Assembly: GCA_963575745.1 (NCBI GenBank)
Contig: CAUYUJ010016354.1
Location: forward strand, 186,001-250,000
Length of the DNA: 64,000 bases
From: Prorocentrum cordatum
Lineage: Eukaryota > Sar > Dinophyceae > Prorocentrales > Prorocentraceae
Reading direction: 5' to 3'
The translations under genes and the position numbers were made by a program. The notes below the pieces were generated by a model that ran no database searches, was not told where the DNA came from, and saw nothing but the letters and a program-made list of their open reading frames with translations. Shown here piece by piece: positions 16,900 to 26,639 of this stretch (positions within the stretch are counted from its first letter, which is position 1; the number at the start of each line of letters is the position of its first letter).

Positions 16900-19636
16900 T
16901 GGCCGTGCCGCCGTAGACGAGCAGCTCACCATTTTCGCCCCACTCTGCCTCCCTCACTGGGAGCTCACTGCATACGCCCATCTCCTCATACACTGGCGCA
17001 TCGGCAGCCTCCGCAGCGGCACCTGCAGCAAAGTCTGCAAGGATACGTTGGCAGCCGGTCTTGGATACATCTGCCGTATCCTCTGCGCTCACAAGGAAGT
17101 CCACGAGATTGTTGCCCATGTCCATGGACACAACAGGGTCCGCGTCATACTCCCCTTGATCTGCACAGGCATACTCGAGGCCTTTCCCCTCGTCGTCAGA
17201 TGACGATACCGAGTCGTAGCCGCGCTCCAGCACCTCGCCAGCCTGCTCAGGCCCAGCCGGGAGGAAGTCACTGCGGCGGACCTTGCCGAATACATAACAG
17301 CCCTCGCGAGACTTAAAGCGGCTGCAGGCAACGTAGCCATACCCTCTCGTAGCCACTCTCTTCTTCTGCTCGAAGTAAATACAGCCGCGAAAGAGATCCG
17401 CACCCTGGGCTCGACGCACCGTGGTCGCATACCCGTAGCAGCAGGGCAGGAAGACCTCCCCATTCTCCTCGATGGGGTGCACCAATACCATGTTTCCCGT
17501 GCCCACCAGCCTGGCTGTAAACACGGAGTTTCCACGAAGCGACTCGCATACCGTGGCCAACGCCCCATTCACAAAGCCTCGCTGCTTGTCGAAGTTCCGA
17601 CTGAGGCGAATGACGATACCAGGTCTGGCCAAAATACGTAAGTCGGACTTCGTGGTCGGGTCGCAATACCCACCCTTTTGCAGATCGGCCTCACTAATGC
17701 CGAGTAATGCCAGAGCCGCTCTGCATACCTCCGACGAGCCTGCGTTCGTACACGTGAGCCAAGAAAACGGATGGCCTTTCTCCGACGCCAACGCCATACC
17801 GCGCTCAACACAAGCCTCCAAGGACTCATGATGCCAGTGGCGGTCGCCAAAATACTCCGTCAAACACGCTCGATCTGGCTGAGCCTCGCGTATACGATTC
17901 AGGAAAACCAAGTGCTGCTTGTCTGCGGTGCGATACACGGTCTTCAAATCAACCTTGTCCATTTGGTCGCAGAAGTGCTCGCACTGGCCCCCGCTCAATA
18001 CTGGCTGCAACTGCTTAAAATCGGCGACGATACCAGTGAAGGGTTTGTGCGGCTGCTCCCGCACCGAGGCAAAAAAACGCATCCATTCCTGGTCTTCATA
18101 CTGGCTGCCTTCATCGCAAAGAATCAAATCAATACTTCTCAAAGCCGAGGGTGGAGCCCAGCGGACCTTGCCGTCCTTCCCGGCCCTCTTATACTTCAAG
18201 ACTCCTTGTATCGTGTCCACTCGGATATTCTCAATACCAGGTCTGTCCGGCAGCTTGGACTTGTACTGGTGCACGAGATACCCCGTGGGGCACACGATCA
18301 AGACCTGAAGAGACTCACATGCCCAAATGGCCAGCTCCAACAATACTGCCGTCTTCCCACTGCCGGGCGGTCCAGAGATATACAAGAAACGCTTACTGTT
18401 CTGCTTCTCCTCCTCGTCCTCCAGCGATACACCCTTCTTGACCCGTTCGATGGCGTCAGCCTGCTCTGGGCTCCACGTGCGCTGCTGATACTTCGGCCTG
18501 TTCAAGGTATCCCACTCCTGCCGAAGGCACTCGTACTCTGGCTCGTTATCGCATTGAGCAAAACGCATATACAACAGAAAATTCGCGCGTTGCTTCTGCT
18601 CGAAGCAGCCGACACGCCCATCGCGCATACCGCGAAATTGCAGATCGCGTCGGGCCAGCGAGAGCAGATACTCGAATGCTGCCCTGTCATTGGCAAATAC
18701 AGGGCCTCCGGCAGTATACTCAGAGCCGAATGTAAGTATCTGGCCGTCATCACCCACTCGCATCGGAAGCGCATGAGTATGGAACTTCAGATCACACGAC
18801 GTCTCCACGATATCAACAGAGCCCGACCACTTCCAGGACATGAGATACTCGATCATGCCCACGAAATTCTTCATACTGTCCAGGTGTTTGAACGTCCGAG
18901 GGAGTAATTGTGCAGCGTATACATGTGGCAGCACAGTCAGTGAATGCTGGCCCCAATACCCGTCCGTCAGCTCGTACCAGTACCTGCAGGCGACCACTTG
19001 CGTAGGTTCATACCTTTGATTACGTCGGCCGCCGCGGAAATGAACGCAGTGGTTGAAGGAGTCATACTCCCTGCCACGGTGCCATACCAAGAAACTCTCC
19101 GATACGTGAATCCCTGCGACCAGCTGCTCCCTCTTCTCCTGCAGATAAAAGCCATACATCCTCGAGGAAAAGTTGCCTTGCCGCCCGTCATAGTTCACCA
19201 TGGCTGCCGGCTGCGGTGGATACAGCAATACATGAGAGTAGGACCGCTCAAATTCCGACAGTTGCGCCAAACGGATCGCCACTTCCGGCAAGCACGGGCT
19301 GCTCTTGCTGAGCAAGCGATACGCGGTCAGCCAGGAGCTGTTTGCATTCTTCTGCACATACTCGCCGAGCCCGACGTCGACGGCATCATGGTCCTTCGCC
19401 ACATACCCAGAAATGTAGTTCAGACGGCCGTTGCCTATCTGAACATCTATCTCGGCGCAGAATACCAGCGAGAGGAACTTGACGAATGCCGACACCACAG
19501 CCGTCCCAGTGCGCCCCTGGAGATACTGCAACAGCCCAAAGCATACAACCCACGCGCAGATGTGCCAGTGCGGGGTGCCACGGCCTTGGTACTCGGTCTT
19601 CATACACCACTCGTAAACGATGAAGTACCTGGACAC
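16889..19636 (-). CDS. Helitron-like Rep/PIF1 helicase, exon 3 (HUH motif, Rep tyrosines and helicase)
   Basis: 915 codons. It opens with the end of the Rep nuclease domain: EYQGRGTPHWHI carries the HUH histidines H23 and H25, and NYISGYVAK carries two tyrosines (Y74, Y78) in the Helitron YxxxYxxK arrangement. A ~330-residue linker follows, then a PIF1/RecD-type SF1B helicase: Walker A GPPGSGKT (422-429), Walker B LILCDEGSQ (504-512), GIVADFKQLQPV (535-546), GFVNGALATV (687-696), YGYATTVRRAQGADL (734-748) and YVACSRFKSREGCYV (768-782). The order Rep then PIF1 helicase is diagnostic of Helitron rolling-circle transposases. All catalytic residues checked are present. The first codon here is GTG; the preceding Rep sequence lies in exon 2 beyond a ~185-bp interruption. 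Confidence 0.85.
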   Translation of the reverse strand: MSRYFIVYEWCMKTEYQGRGTPHWHICAWVVCFGLLQYLQGRTGTAVVSAFVKFLSLVFCAEIDVQIGNGRLNYISGYVAKDHDAVDVGLGEYVQKNANSSWLTAYRLLSKSSPCLPEVAIRLAQLSEFERSYSHVLLYPPQPAAMVNYDGRQGNFSSRMYGFYLQEKREQLVAGIHVSESFLVWHRGREYDSFNHCVHFRGGRRNQRYEPTQVVACRYWYELTDGYWGQHSLTVLPHVYAAQLLPRTFKHLDSMKNFVGMIEYLMSWKWSGSVDIVETSCDLKFHTHALPMRVGDDGQILTFGSEYTAGGPVFANDRAAFEYLLSLARRDLQFRGMRDGRVGCFEQKQRANFLLYMRFAQCDNEPEYECLRQEWDTLNRPKYQQRTWSPEQADAIERVKKGVSLEDEEEKQNSKRFLYISGPPGSGKTAVLLELAIWACESLQVLIVCPTGYLVHQYKSKLPDRPGIENIRVDTIQGVLKYKRAGKDGKVRWAPPSALRSIDLILCDEGSQYEDQEWMRFFASVREQPHKPFTGIVADFKQLQPVLSGGQCEHFCDQMDKVDLKTVYRTADKQHLVFLNRIREAQPDRACLTEYFGDRHWHHESLEACVERGMALASEKGHPFSWLTCTNAGSSEVCRAALALLGISEADLQKGGYCDPTTKSDLRILARPGIVIRLSRNFDKQRGFVNGALATVCESLRGNSVFTARLVGTGNMVLVHPIEENGEVFLPCCYGYATTVRRAQGADLFRGCIYFEQKKRVATRGYGYVACSRFKSREGCYVFGKVRRSDFLPAGPEQAGEVLERGYDSVSSSDDEGKGLEYACADQGEYDADPVVSMDMGNNLVDFLVSAEDTADVSKTGCQRILADFAAGAAAEAADAPVYEEMGVCSELPVREAEWGENGELLVYGGTATPE

Positions 19637-19820
19637 TGTTATTTATTTTGGCACACTGTTGTGACATGATACATATGGTACATGATGCGCATGATACACA
19701 TGAGACAAACTCGCAGAAGAGTTGGTCACATTTTTGGGGCAAATTTTCGAACACATCCGGTTGTTATATGATATACATGGGGTACATGATACATATGACA
19801 CACATGAAAACTCGCAAAAC
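19637..19820 (-). other. Interruption in the Rep domain carrying one ~95-bp repeat unit (probable intron)
   Basis: The Rep domain is continuous in protein sequence from NRWGHRFVFLYNEI (before) to SRYFIVYEWCMKTEYQGRG (after). The intervening ~184 bp contains one TTGGTCACATTTTTGGGGCA unit flanked by ACATGATACATATG-type words. Joining at a shared GT gives in-frame PGIVSRYF. A canonical GT donor with AG acceptor in frame was not found, and the ends share a 2-bp direct repeat. This fits either a non-canonical dinoflagellate intron or a disabling insertion. Confidence 0.55.
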
Positions 19821-20559
19821 AATTCCTGGAATTTCGTTATACAAGAAGACGAACCTGTGGCCCCAGCGGTTCGCCAAGAACATCCAGATACAGCGAACCA
19901 GGAAGTACATATGGAGTGACATCATATAGGCACCAGCAAAAATACAGCGCAGGTACGGCTCCATGAAATACGGCCTCGGGAACTTCCACTCCGCGGGGGC
20001 GATGGTGATGAACAGATTCGGAAACGCGCACAGCCATACCTGTCCCCGGAGATTCCGGCAGCGTTGATACAGGGCCTCATAATTCTTCTCGTCGTAACAG
20101 CGCACGAGCATGATACGCACCAGATCAGCGAGGGAGTCTTGCACGATCTCCCAATACCCCGCAGACGCCTGCGAATCTCGAGCCATAACATCCCCCGTGA
20201 CGCCGAGGCTCTTGGCACGGACTTGTGCATTGAAATACTTGTTCGCCAAATGCTTCTCGTACAGGAAGAACGGCAGGTCCCGCTGCTCGCCATATACGCG
20301 GGCACTGGACAACACCTTCCGAGTCCAAGACAGGCCGATGGATACCACACGGTTCGTGCTATCCTGGGTCTCGGCATAGTAGTGCTCCATTATACCCGTA
20401 TCAGTGAAGTCCGTGGTCGGGTACAAGACGGGGTACATGGCACACTCGATACCTTTCATGACCACAAAGAGGTCGTAGGAGGACAGATTCAAGGAGCTGC
20501 GGTTCTCGATACGGATCCTCAGGAGAGTCAGAAAGCTACTGTCATACTTGGTATGCGCC
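19821..20559 (-). CDS. Helitron-like Rep/helicase, exon 2 (Helitron-like N-terminal Rep region)
   Basis: About 245 codons in a frame continuous with exon 3 after removal of the interruption. It contains FLTLLRIRIENRSS, MYPVLYPTTDFTDTG (cf. the YP-LFP region of Helitron N-domains), a long helical part, then ASAGYWEIVQDSLADLVRIM and the LFITIAPAEWKFPRPYF segment. The last corresponds to the 'YWxxxxxDL ... FxTxSxAEWxWP' signature preceding the HUH motif in Helitron Rep domains. The 5' border is set at an AG (rc of 20,560-20,566, GGAATAG) and is tentative. The downstream extension to 19,764 runs into the repeat. Confidence 0.7.
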
Positions 20560-20693
20560 CTATTCCAATGAATAGTTGTTGATTGTATTGTTTTTGTTAT
20601 TTTGTTTGCCAGCCTTTTTTTTTGTTTTTGTGTTTTATGGTTTGTTTGTTTTTTGTTAGTCAATCTCGTGGTCGTCGACGTCGCCGTCGCTCT

Positions 20694-20788
<95 letters not shown>

Positions 20789-20800
20789 GAGGAGGAGGAT
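20560..20800 (-). other. Probable intron with (CGA)n and A-rich tract
   Basis: On the minus strand, (GACGAC)n of about 120 bp is followed by an A/C-rich tract (AAACAAACCATAAAACACAA) ending at TTGGAATAG. Translation of the tract is homopolymeric, and family resemblance resumes only after it. No canonical GT donor sits at the exon 1 end near 20,801; dinoflagellate introns often use GC or GA donors, so the exact junction is open. Confidence 0.5.
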
Positions 20801-23719
20801 CCTCTGTTCCGTCAGAAAGACGCGGTAATACTTGCTGTGCTCCCTCAAAAAATGAAATGCAGCCTTGCACCGGACGGTAGGCATACTCGCTTCGCAGACC
20901 AGGTCCTTCTTGAAGTACGCGCGCGAGAGGCCCACCTTCTTCCAGTTGAACTGGTGCGCAGCGCCATACCTCTCTTGCTGTACTGAGGTCCTCAAGACGA
21001 CGATGCTCAGAGCACGACATTCGTCCACGGTCATCTCGTGCATACAGGGTCCAGTGCTGTGGTCCAGCGAAAACTCCCCAAACGAGTATCGAGGCCAGGT
21101 GATACACTCCTTTGCCTCGTAGCCCGACTTCGTCGCCAAGGGGATCCTATACAGCTCCGACGTCTTTGCAACCTTGAGGGCCTTCCCGTGGTTCTGCATA
21201 CGGCGGTTGAACTTCTCGAGAGGAGTCTCTGTACCAGAACAGCAAGGGCATCTGGCAACCACAGGCGTGTACATGCCTGGCTTATACCACCATCTCGAAG
21301 ATATACCAACTTGGCCACAGGCGTGCACCACCGGGTCCTGCGGTACTTGCCGACGATACGCCGCCAGCATGTCTGGTTGTTCCGACGTGCTACGATCCTG
21401 ATATACACGGTTCGAGAAATACTCGTCATTGAAGAAGAACGAACCGCAGGCCTCGCAAGCGGACCAACTCCCGTAGCACACCCAGAACGCAAAGTCTGTC
21501 AGATTATACTGCTTCGTGTAGGTGGCTTGGATACTGGTGAGTAATGACATGGACCAAGACTGTCGCTGAAATACCTCCTGGCACTTTAACATGGCATACG
21601 CAGCAATAAGACAAGCGTCCGCCGCCATTTTCGGGAATACTATGCAACGGTCAGCTGTCGCCACGCTGCGAGCTCTCGCATACCAGCCGTGCTCTTGGTC
21701 GGAGATACACGCGTGTGCAGTCCTCGGCAGCACCTGGCCCTGGAAGGTCTTCTCGTAGGCCTCCACCACGGGACCTGGCAGCACATCCTTGTATACAAAG
21801 GCATCTGGATACTCGAGTGCCAACTTGGCATGCCGTTCGTGGGCACCGAAAAATACCGATAGATTGTGCAAAGGCACCAACTCTTCCGCCACCCCCAAGC
21901 GCTGACATAAGGATACACGCACAGCCTCCAAACCAGATCTAGCCCGGGCGCGCAGGGAGCGCGAAGCAACCTCCCAGTTGTGGCCGAGCTTGCTATCCAG
22001 AGAAACCAAGGAATACAAGAACTCCCACTCCTGTTGCTCTAGGTGGTCGCTGGTCCAGCATTCGCCACGTTGCTCGCGATAGCGACGATGCGCTACGAGC
22101 CGCTGCGTGGTCCTGCAATCCACGAGACACTGCGCCAGTAACTGCTTTTTCACCTCCTCGGCCGAGACGCCCTTCTGCAGCTGCTCCAGGACATACTCCC
22201 CGCATACGTGGCTGTGTATCTCCTCAGCATTCTCCAGTATTGCCAGCTGCTGGGAGGGCGCCTTCAGCCACCTCTCCAGGGCGACCCAATGTGCAAATAC
22301 CCCGGTCTCCGCGCGATACTTGTCCACCAGCGCTCGCCCCCTCAAGCCTTCTACGTGATGCCAATACTGGAGGTCCCTGCGCGACAACGCGTAGACGGCG
22401 CAATTGCCATGTTTGGCACCGTCTCCGAGTCGATACTTGCCGAGCCACTCTCGCAAGGCATATGGACCCGCCTCATACCCCCAGGCCTTCAGACGCACCT
22501 GCATATTCTGGTAAGTGAGGCCAAGGCCCAAGTCGGAGACCTGCTCTCGATACCGCTTGCCGCATGCCGCCTCTACAGCATCCCCCGTCAGCAGCTTTAT
22601 ACAAACCACATCTGTGGAGGAAGAAGCTGCCGTGGCCTGCTGCTTCGATACGGGCTCCTCCCAGTCGACCGCGGCAGGCCGTTTGGCCACGCGGGCAGAT
22701 CCGGCGGCGGCTGGCCGTTTCAATACCCCGCCTGCGACCCGCGCCGCCGGGCGCTTCAATACACGCCTGGCGACGGCCTGGGCGGATGAAGCCGTCGCCT
22801 GCACTGAAGAGCTCACCGACGCATGCGCATCGCACCACTGTCTCAACACTCCTCGGGACACCAAGACAGCTTTCCGTCGCATACGCAACACGGCATGCAA
22901 GATGTGGTACTTCAGCCCTGGATATACCGCGCGCATGTGGTCACCAAGTGCCGCGTCGAGCTTTTCAGCCGTGTCATACTGCAAAGGTCCGGAGTCAGGG
23001 TGATACTTCACGTACCATTGCCTCAAAACCATACCGCTGACAGCGACGGGAGGGTCGCTCTCCGAGAGAATCTGCGAGAGGACCTCCGCGGCGGCCTCGT
23101 CGGCGAAGCTCTCCCGATACTGATTGAGTCGAAGACGCTGGCCTATACATTCCTCCACAGCTTGGGCAGTATTCAATGCTCCCTTGGCGCCCCACTCCGT
23201 GCTGAGCCACTTCTGACATACCCTGGCGTCAGCAGATACAGATAAATGTCCCAGGAGCCACTGCTTCAAGACGGCCCCGTCAGTAGTCCCCTCGGGCATG
23301 TCTGTGCGAATACGTTCTCCATACCAGGTCTCCAGATGGCCAGCGTTCTGCACTTTGACAAGCGTCTCTTTGGAAGAATACTGCAGTAACCACGTCGTTG
23401 CGACCTTATTTGACACATACAGTGGTGGATCCAACTGTCGGAGCGCCCCGCATAATTTAAAAGCTGTATTATACTCGATGCCCAGGTGGCGGATGGCAGA
23501 GCCGTGATGCTCCTCCAGCTCCGTGGCGCTAGAAATACTGACCGTGCCAGGCACAACCCGATACTTGCACCACCAAAGCTTGCACGCCTGGTGACTGACC
23601 TGGATACCCTTTGCAACGAGCGCCTGATGCAAATAATACGGGCTGCCGCAGTCAGCCAAGGGAGGCCGCGACAGCTCTGGGCCATACTGGTCGTCAAGGG
23701 CTTTCGCCGACAAAGCCAT
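20801..23719 (-). CDS. Helitron-like Rep/helicase, exon 1 (repeat domain, KRPAA motifs, Cys cluster)
   Basis: About 973 codons from the ATG at 23,719, which lies 26 nt after a DinoSL relict. The N-terminal half contains six degenerate ~46-54-residue repeats (8-53, 68-114, 129-175, 187-240, 253-298, 381-430). Their shape is L-(4-5)-G-x-x-x-R, a spacer, L-(3)-L, then V-S/A-x-x-V-L-x-x-W-L-x-K-Y (e.g. VSGMVLRQWYVKYH, AGPYALREWLGKYR). They look helix-turn-helix-like and may bind DNA. Between repeats 5 and 6 are three KRPAA motifs (322-350), possible nuclear-localisation or chromatin contacts. The C-terminal part has CEAC (755-758), a CG at 801-802 and CPCC (824-827), suggesting zinc binding. The ORF continues as poly-Arg into the CGA tract, which I exclude. 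Confidence 0.7.
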
Positions 23720-23745
23720 GACCCATCCAAGAACACAGGCGATAC

Positions 23746-23766
23746 CTTGATCCGAGATGGCTACGG
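23746..23766 (-). other. DinoSL relict at the 5' end of the Rep/helicase gene
   Basis: Reading the minus strand from 23,766: starts CCGTAGCCAT, ends GGATCAAG; 18 of 21 positions match the dinoflagellate spliced leader. It is followed by GTATCG and, 26 nt on, by the ATG of the 973-codon exon. The last dense ATAC word of the block lies right beside it (23,741), so it also marks the right border of the GTAT-rich block. Confidence 0.85.
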
Positions 23767-23784
23767 ATGTGACAGTGATCAGTC

Positions 23785-24085
23785 GGAGGCTTCCTGGGGC
23801 CGCTTGGGGTCCTCTTGGGGTAGGGGGGAAGCCTCCTGGAGCCGCTTGGGGTCCTCTTGAGCTTTGGGGGGCTTCTTGGAAGCATCTTGGGGCCTCTTGG
23901 GGGCTTATTGGGTCCTCACGGCGGGCTCTTGGGGCCTCTTGAAGGCCTCCTGGGGCAACCTATGGCGCAACCAGTAGGGAGACGTTTTATTCTCGGCGGC
24001 CGAGGGCGCAACCTATGGCGCAACCAATAGGAGGGCGTTTTATTCTCGGCGGCCGAGGGCGCAACCTATGGCGCAACCGCAAGGG
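23785..24085 (+). repeat. GGGGCCTCTTGG minisatellite and ~54-bp direct repeat
   Basis: CTTGGGGCCTCTTGG-type units (23,785-23,950) are the reverse complement of the GGCCCCAAGA family. They are followed by 2.4 copies of a ~54-bp unit containing GCAACCTATGGCGCAACC and TTTTATTCTCGGCGGCCGAG (23,955-24,082). Confidence 0.85.
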
Positions 24086-24850
24086 ATTATGGCCCCTGGC
24101 AGGCGCGCGAACCCCGTTGCAAGAGCGTGCGAAAGTAGCTCGCGCGAGCTCATGTAACATAAATGTTGGGAAACCATTGTTTTTTTTTAGGATTCGGACA
24201 GCGCGCGCGGGTGGAAATTTTGAAAAGTCGTGCAGCTGTTTTTCGAGGACCTACGGTGCGATTCGTGTGATTTTATGATGCGCGGTGCTAAAATTCTTAA
24301 GAACCCAATGGTTTTTGGAGATTTCGGCGTGCGCGCGCGAAGAAAAAACGAATGTGTCCCGCATGGTATTATTTGACAGGGATGATGGCCCTGGCAGGTG
24401 CGCAACCGTTGTCGCAGAAGTTCGAAAAAGTTGCTCGCAAAAGCCCGTTTGACAGAAATGTTTAAAAAGTGTTGGGTTTCCTACGAATCCGCAAGAGCGC
24501 GCGGGATGAGATTTTGACATTTTTTTGTTGAAAAACCATTGGTTTTTTGATGTTTTTATGTTAAATCGCTCCGAACACTAAGCTTTTGGAAGGATTTCGT
24601 CTTGCGCGCGCGAATGTCCACTTTACCTTATTTTTTGCAAGGGATTCTTGAAATTTGATTATATTAGAACAAGAAATGTCATTTTATAGTGTTTTTTGCA
24701 AGGGAAAGCGGGGGGGAACAAAACAACCGGATCTTGATCACATCGAATTACCTGAGGCTTCCTCACGAAAATGATGAAAATGTAGCTGCGGCCTAGGCGG
24801 CGCAGGGGGGCCGTGCACCAGGGGCCCCAACAATAATTATTCTTTAGAAT
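24086..24850. repeat. Gene-free; GCGCGCGAA-type dispersed repeats
   Basis: Three spaced copies of a ~150-bp motif with GCGCGCGCGAA, TTTTTTGCAAGGGATTCTTG-like ends and AACCATTGGTTTTT. Relatives occur at 56,390-56,800, 57,410-57,640 and 58,960-59,110. No coding signal. Confidence 0.65.
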
Positions 24851-24855
24851 TAATA

Positions 24856-24894
24856 ATGTTCAACAACAACAACAACAACAAACAACAACAACAA

Positions 24895-24932
<38 letters not shown>

Positions 24933-24937
24933 CCACC

Positions 24938-24968
<31 letters not shown>

Positions 24969-25076
24969 CCAACAACAACACCAACAACACCACCACCACC
25001 AACAACAACAACAACAACAACAACACCAACAACAACAACAACAACAACAACCACAACCACAACCACAACCACAACC

Positions 25077-25110
<34 letters not shown>

Positions 25111-25112
25111 GG
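24856..25112 (+). repeat. CAA/CAG/CAC microsatellite
   Basis: About 255 bp of CAN trinucleotides; the plus-strand poly-Gln/His frame is an artefact. Confidence 0.95.
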
Positions 25113-25149
25113 ACATCCTCAGGCGACCGAAGAGGAAAGCTTTACCACG

Positions 25150-26520
25150 TACCCCACCTTGTCCTCCTCCTCCTCCTCCTCCTCCTATTCCTCCTCCTCA
25201 TGATTACGCTCCCCCTCCGTCTCTTCTGCCTCCGTCTCCGACTCATCCAACTCATCCTCCTCCTGGGCCTCCTCCTCCTTCTTATCCTCCTCTTCCTCCC
25301 CCATCTCGCCATTGGGACTATTCTGAAGCCTCGTTCTCACTTCCTCTTGGGCCTCCCCCTATCTTCCTCAGTATACTCGTCCTCATCCCTCTGCTCGCTG
25401 TCGTCGTCGTCGTCATCATCCTCCAGGGGGGGAGGAGAAGGAGGAGGAGGAGGAGGAGGAGGAGGAGGAGGAGGAGAGGGAGGAGATGGGGCCTCTTGGA
25501 GACCTCTTGGAGGTCTCTAGGGCCTTGGGGGGCTTCTTTCGGACGTTTGGGGAGCTCTGGAGGCTTCTTAGGGGCGCTTTGGGGTCGTTAGGGCGGCTGG
25601 GCACGTGCTTCTTCTCTTGAATCCCTCTTGGGCAATTCTTGGGCCGTCTTGGAAGCCGCTTGAGGTGGGACGCTCTTGGGTCGTCGTGAAGTTTCTTGAG
25701 CCTCGTTTGGCCTGATATCGCGAGCACGCTGACATCCTTGAAAGGTCATTGAACTCCTTGAGAAGTCCTCTGCACTCTTTCCCTCCTTCTGTTGGCTTGG
25801 GATCGTCCCGGGGGCCTGCAAGGCCCTGCTTCGCGGCCTCCGGGGGCGCCCCCCATTTAGGTCACCCCCCGTTACCACCCGCCCGACCAGTGCCATGCCC
25901 CTGCCCCTCGTCGAAGTCCTCCTCATTGTCCTTCTCCCCCCTCCTCGTCCATCTTCCCTCCTCGTCCTCCTCGTCCTCGTCCTCCCCCTCCTTGTCCTCC
26001 TCGTCCTCGTCCCCCATCCTCGTCCTCCCCCTCGTCGTCCTCCCCCCTCCTCATTGTCGTCCTCCCCCCTCGGCCTTCCAGGGGGCACACGAGCAACAGA
26101 GCACCAACCGCCAACGATGGCGCACCGCGACGGCAAAAGCAAGCGGAGCTGGCGCTGCCTCTCCTCGCCTCCTACTGATCCTCCTCCTCCTCCTCCTCCT
26201 CCTCCTCCTCCTCCTCCTCCTCCTCATCCTCCTCCTCCTCCTTTTCCTCCTCTTCGTCGTCCCCCTCCTCCGCCTCCTCGTCGTCCTCCTACTGATCCTC
26301 CTCCTCGTCCCCCTCCTCCTACTGATCGATCCTCCTCTTCCTCCTCGTCCTGTTCCTCCTCCTTCCCCTCCTCCTCCTCCTCCTCCCCCTCTTCCTCCTC
26401 CTGCTCCTCCTCCTTCTCCTCCTCCTTCTCCTCCTCCTCCTAATGATCCTCCTCCTCCTCCTCCTCCTCCTCCTCCTTCTCATCGTCCTGTCCCTCCATC
26501 CCCCTACCCCAGTCCCTCTT
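25150..26520. repeat. Pyrimidine-rich TCC/CTC microsatellites with short unique islands
   Basis: TCC/CTC runs at 25,150-25,320, 25,900-26,090 and 26,160-26,500, a GGA run at 25,435-25,485, and a CTTGGG/CTTGAG minisatellite-like island at 25,490-25,740. Long Leu/Ser/Pro frames are repeat artefacts. Confidence 0.9.
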
Positions 26521-26639
26521 GGTCCGTGTAGGGCTGATCTGGACGCCCTATGGGGCCCTCTCGTACGTCACGTAGGCCACCTCGAAGACATATTGGGACT
26601 CTCCGGGGTCGTCGCGAACTCCCCAGAAGTGGGAAACAA

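Noticed and set aside
17771-19669. Plus-strand ORFs of 241-378 codons opposite the helicase
   Set aside because: They are antisense to a region with a complete set of helicase and Rep motifs.
7349-23719. Bacterial-style operon
   Set aside because: Same-strand genes are separated by kilobase repeat arrays, a gene appears intron-split, and each has a spliced-leader-like 5' sequence; no ribosome-binding sites are seen.
23746-23766. A functional SL RNA gene
   Set aside because: The leader carries three mismatches and no Sm-site or typical SL RNA body was recognised downstream; the adjacent ATG and ORF fit a relict leader better.
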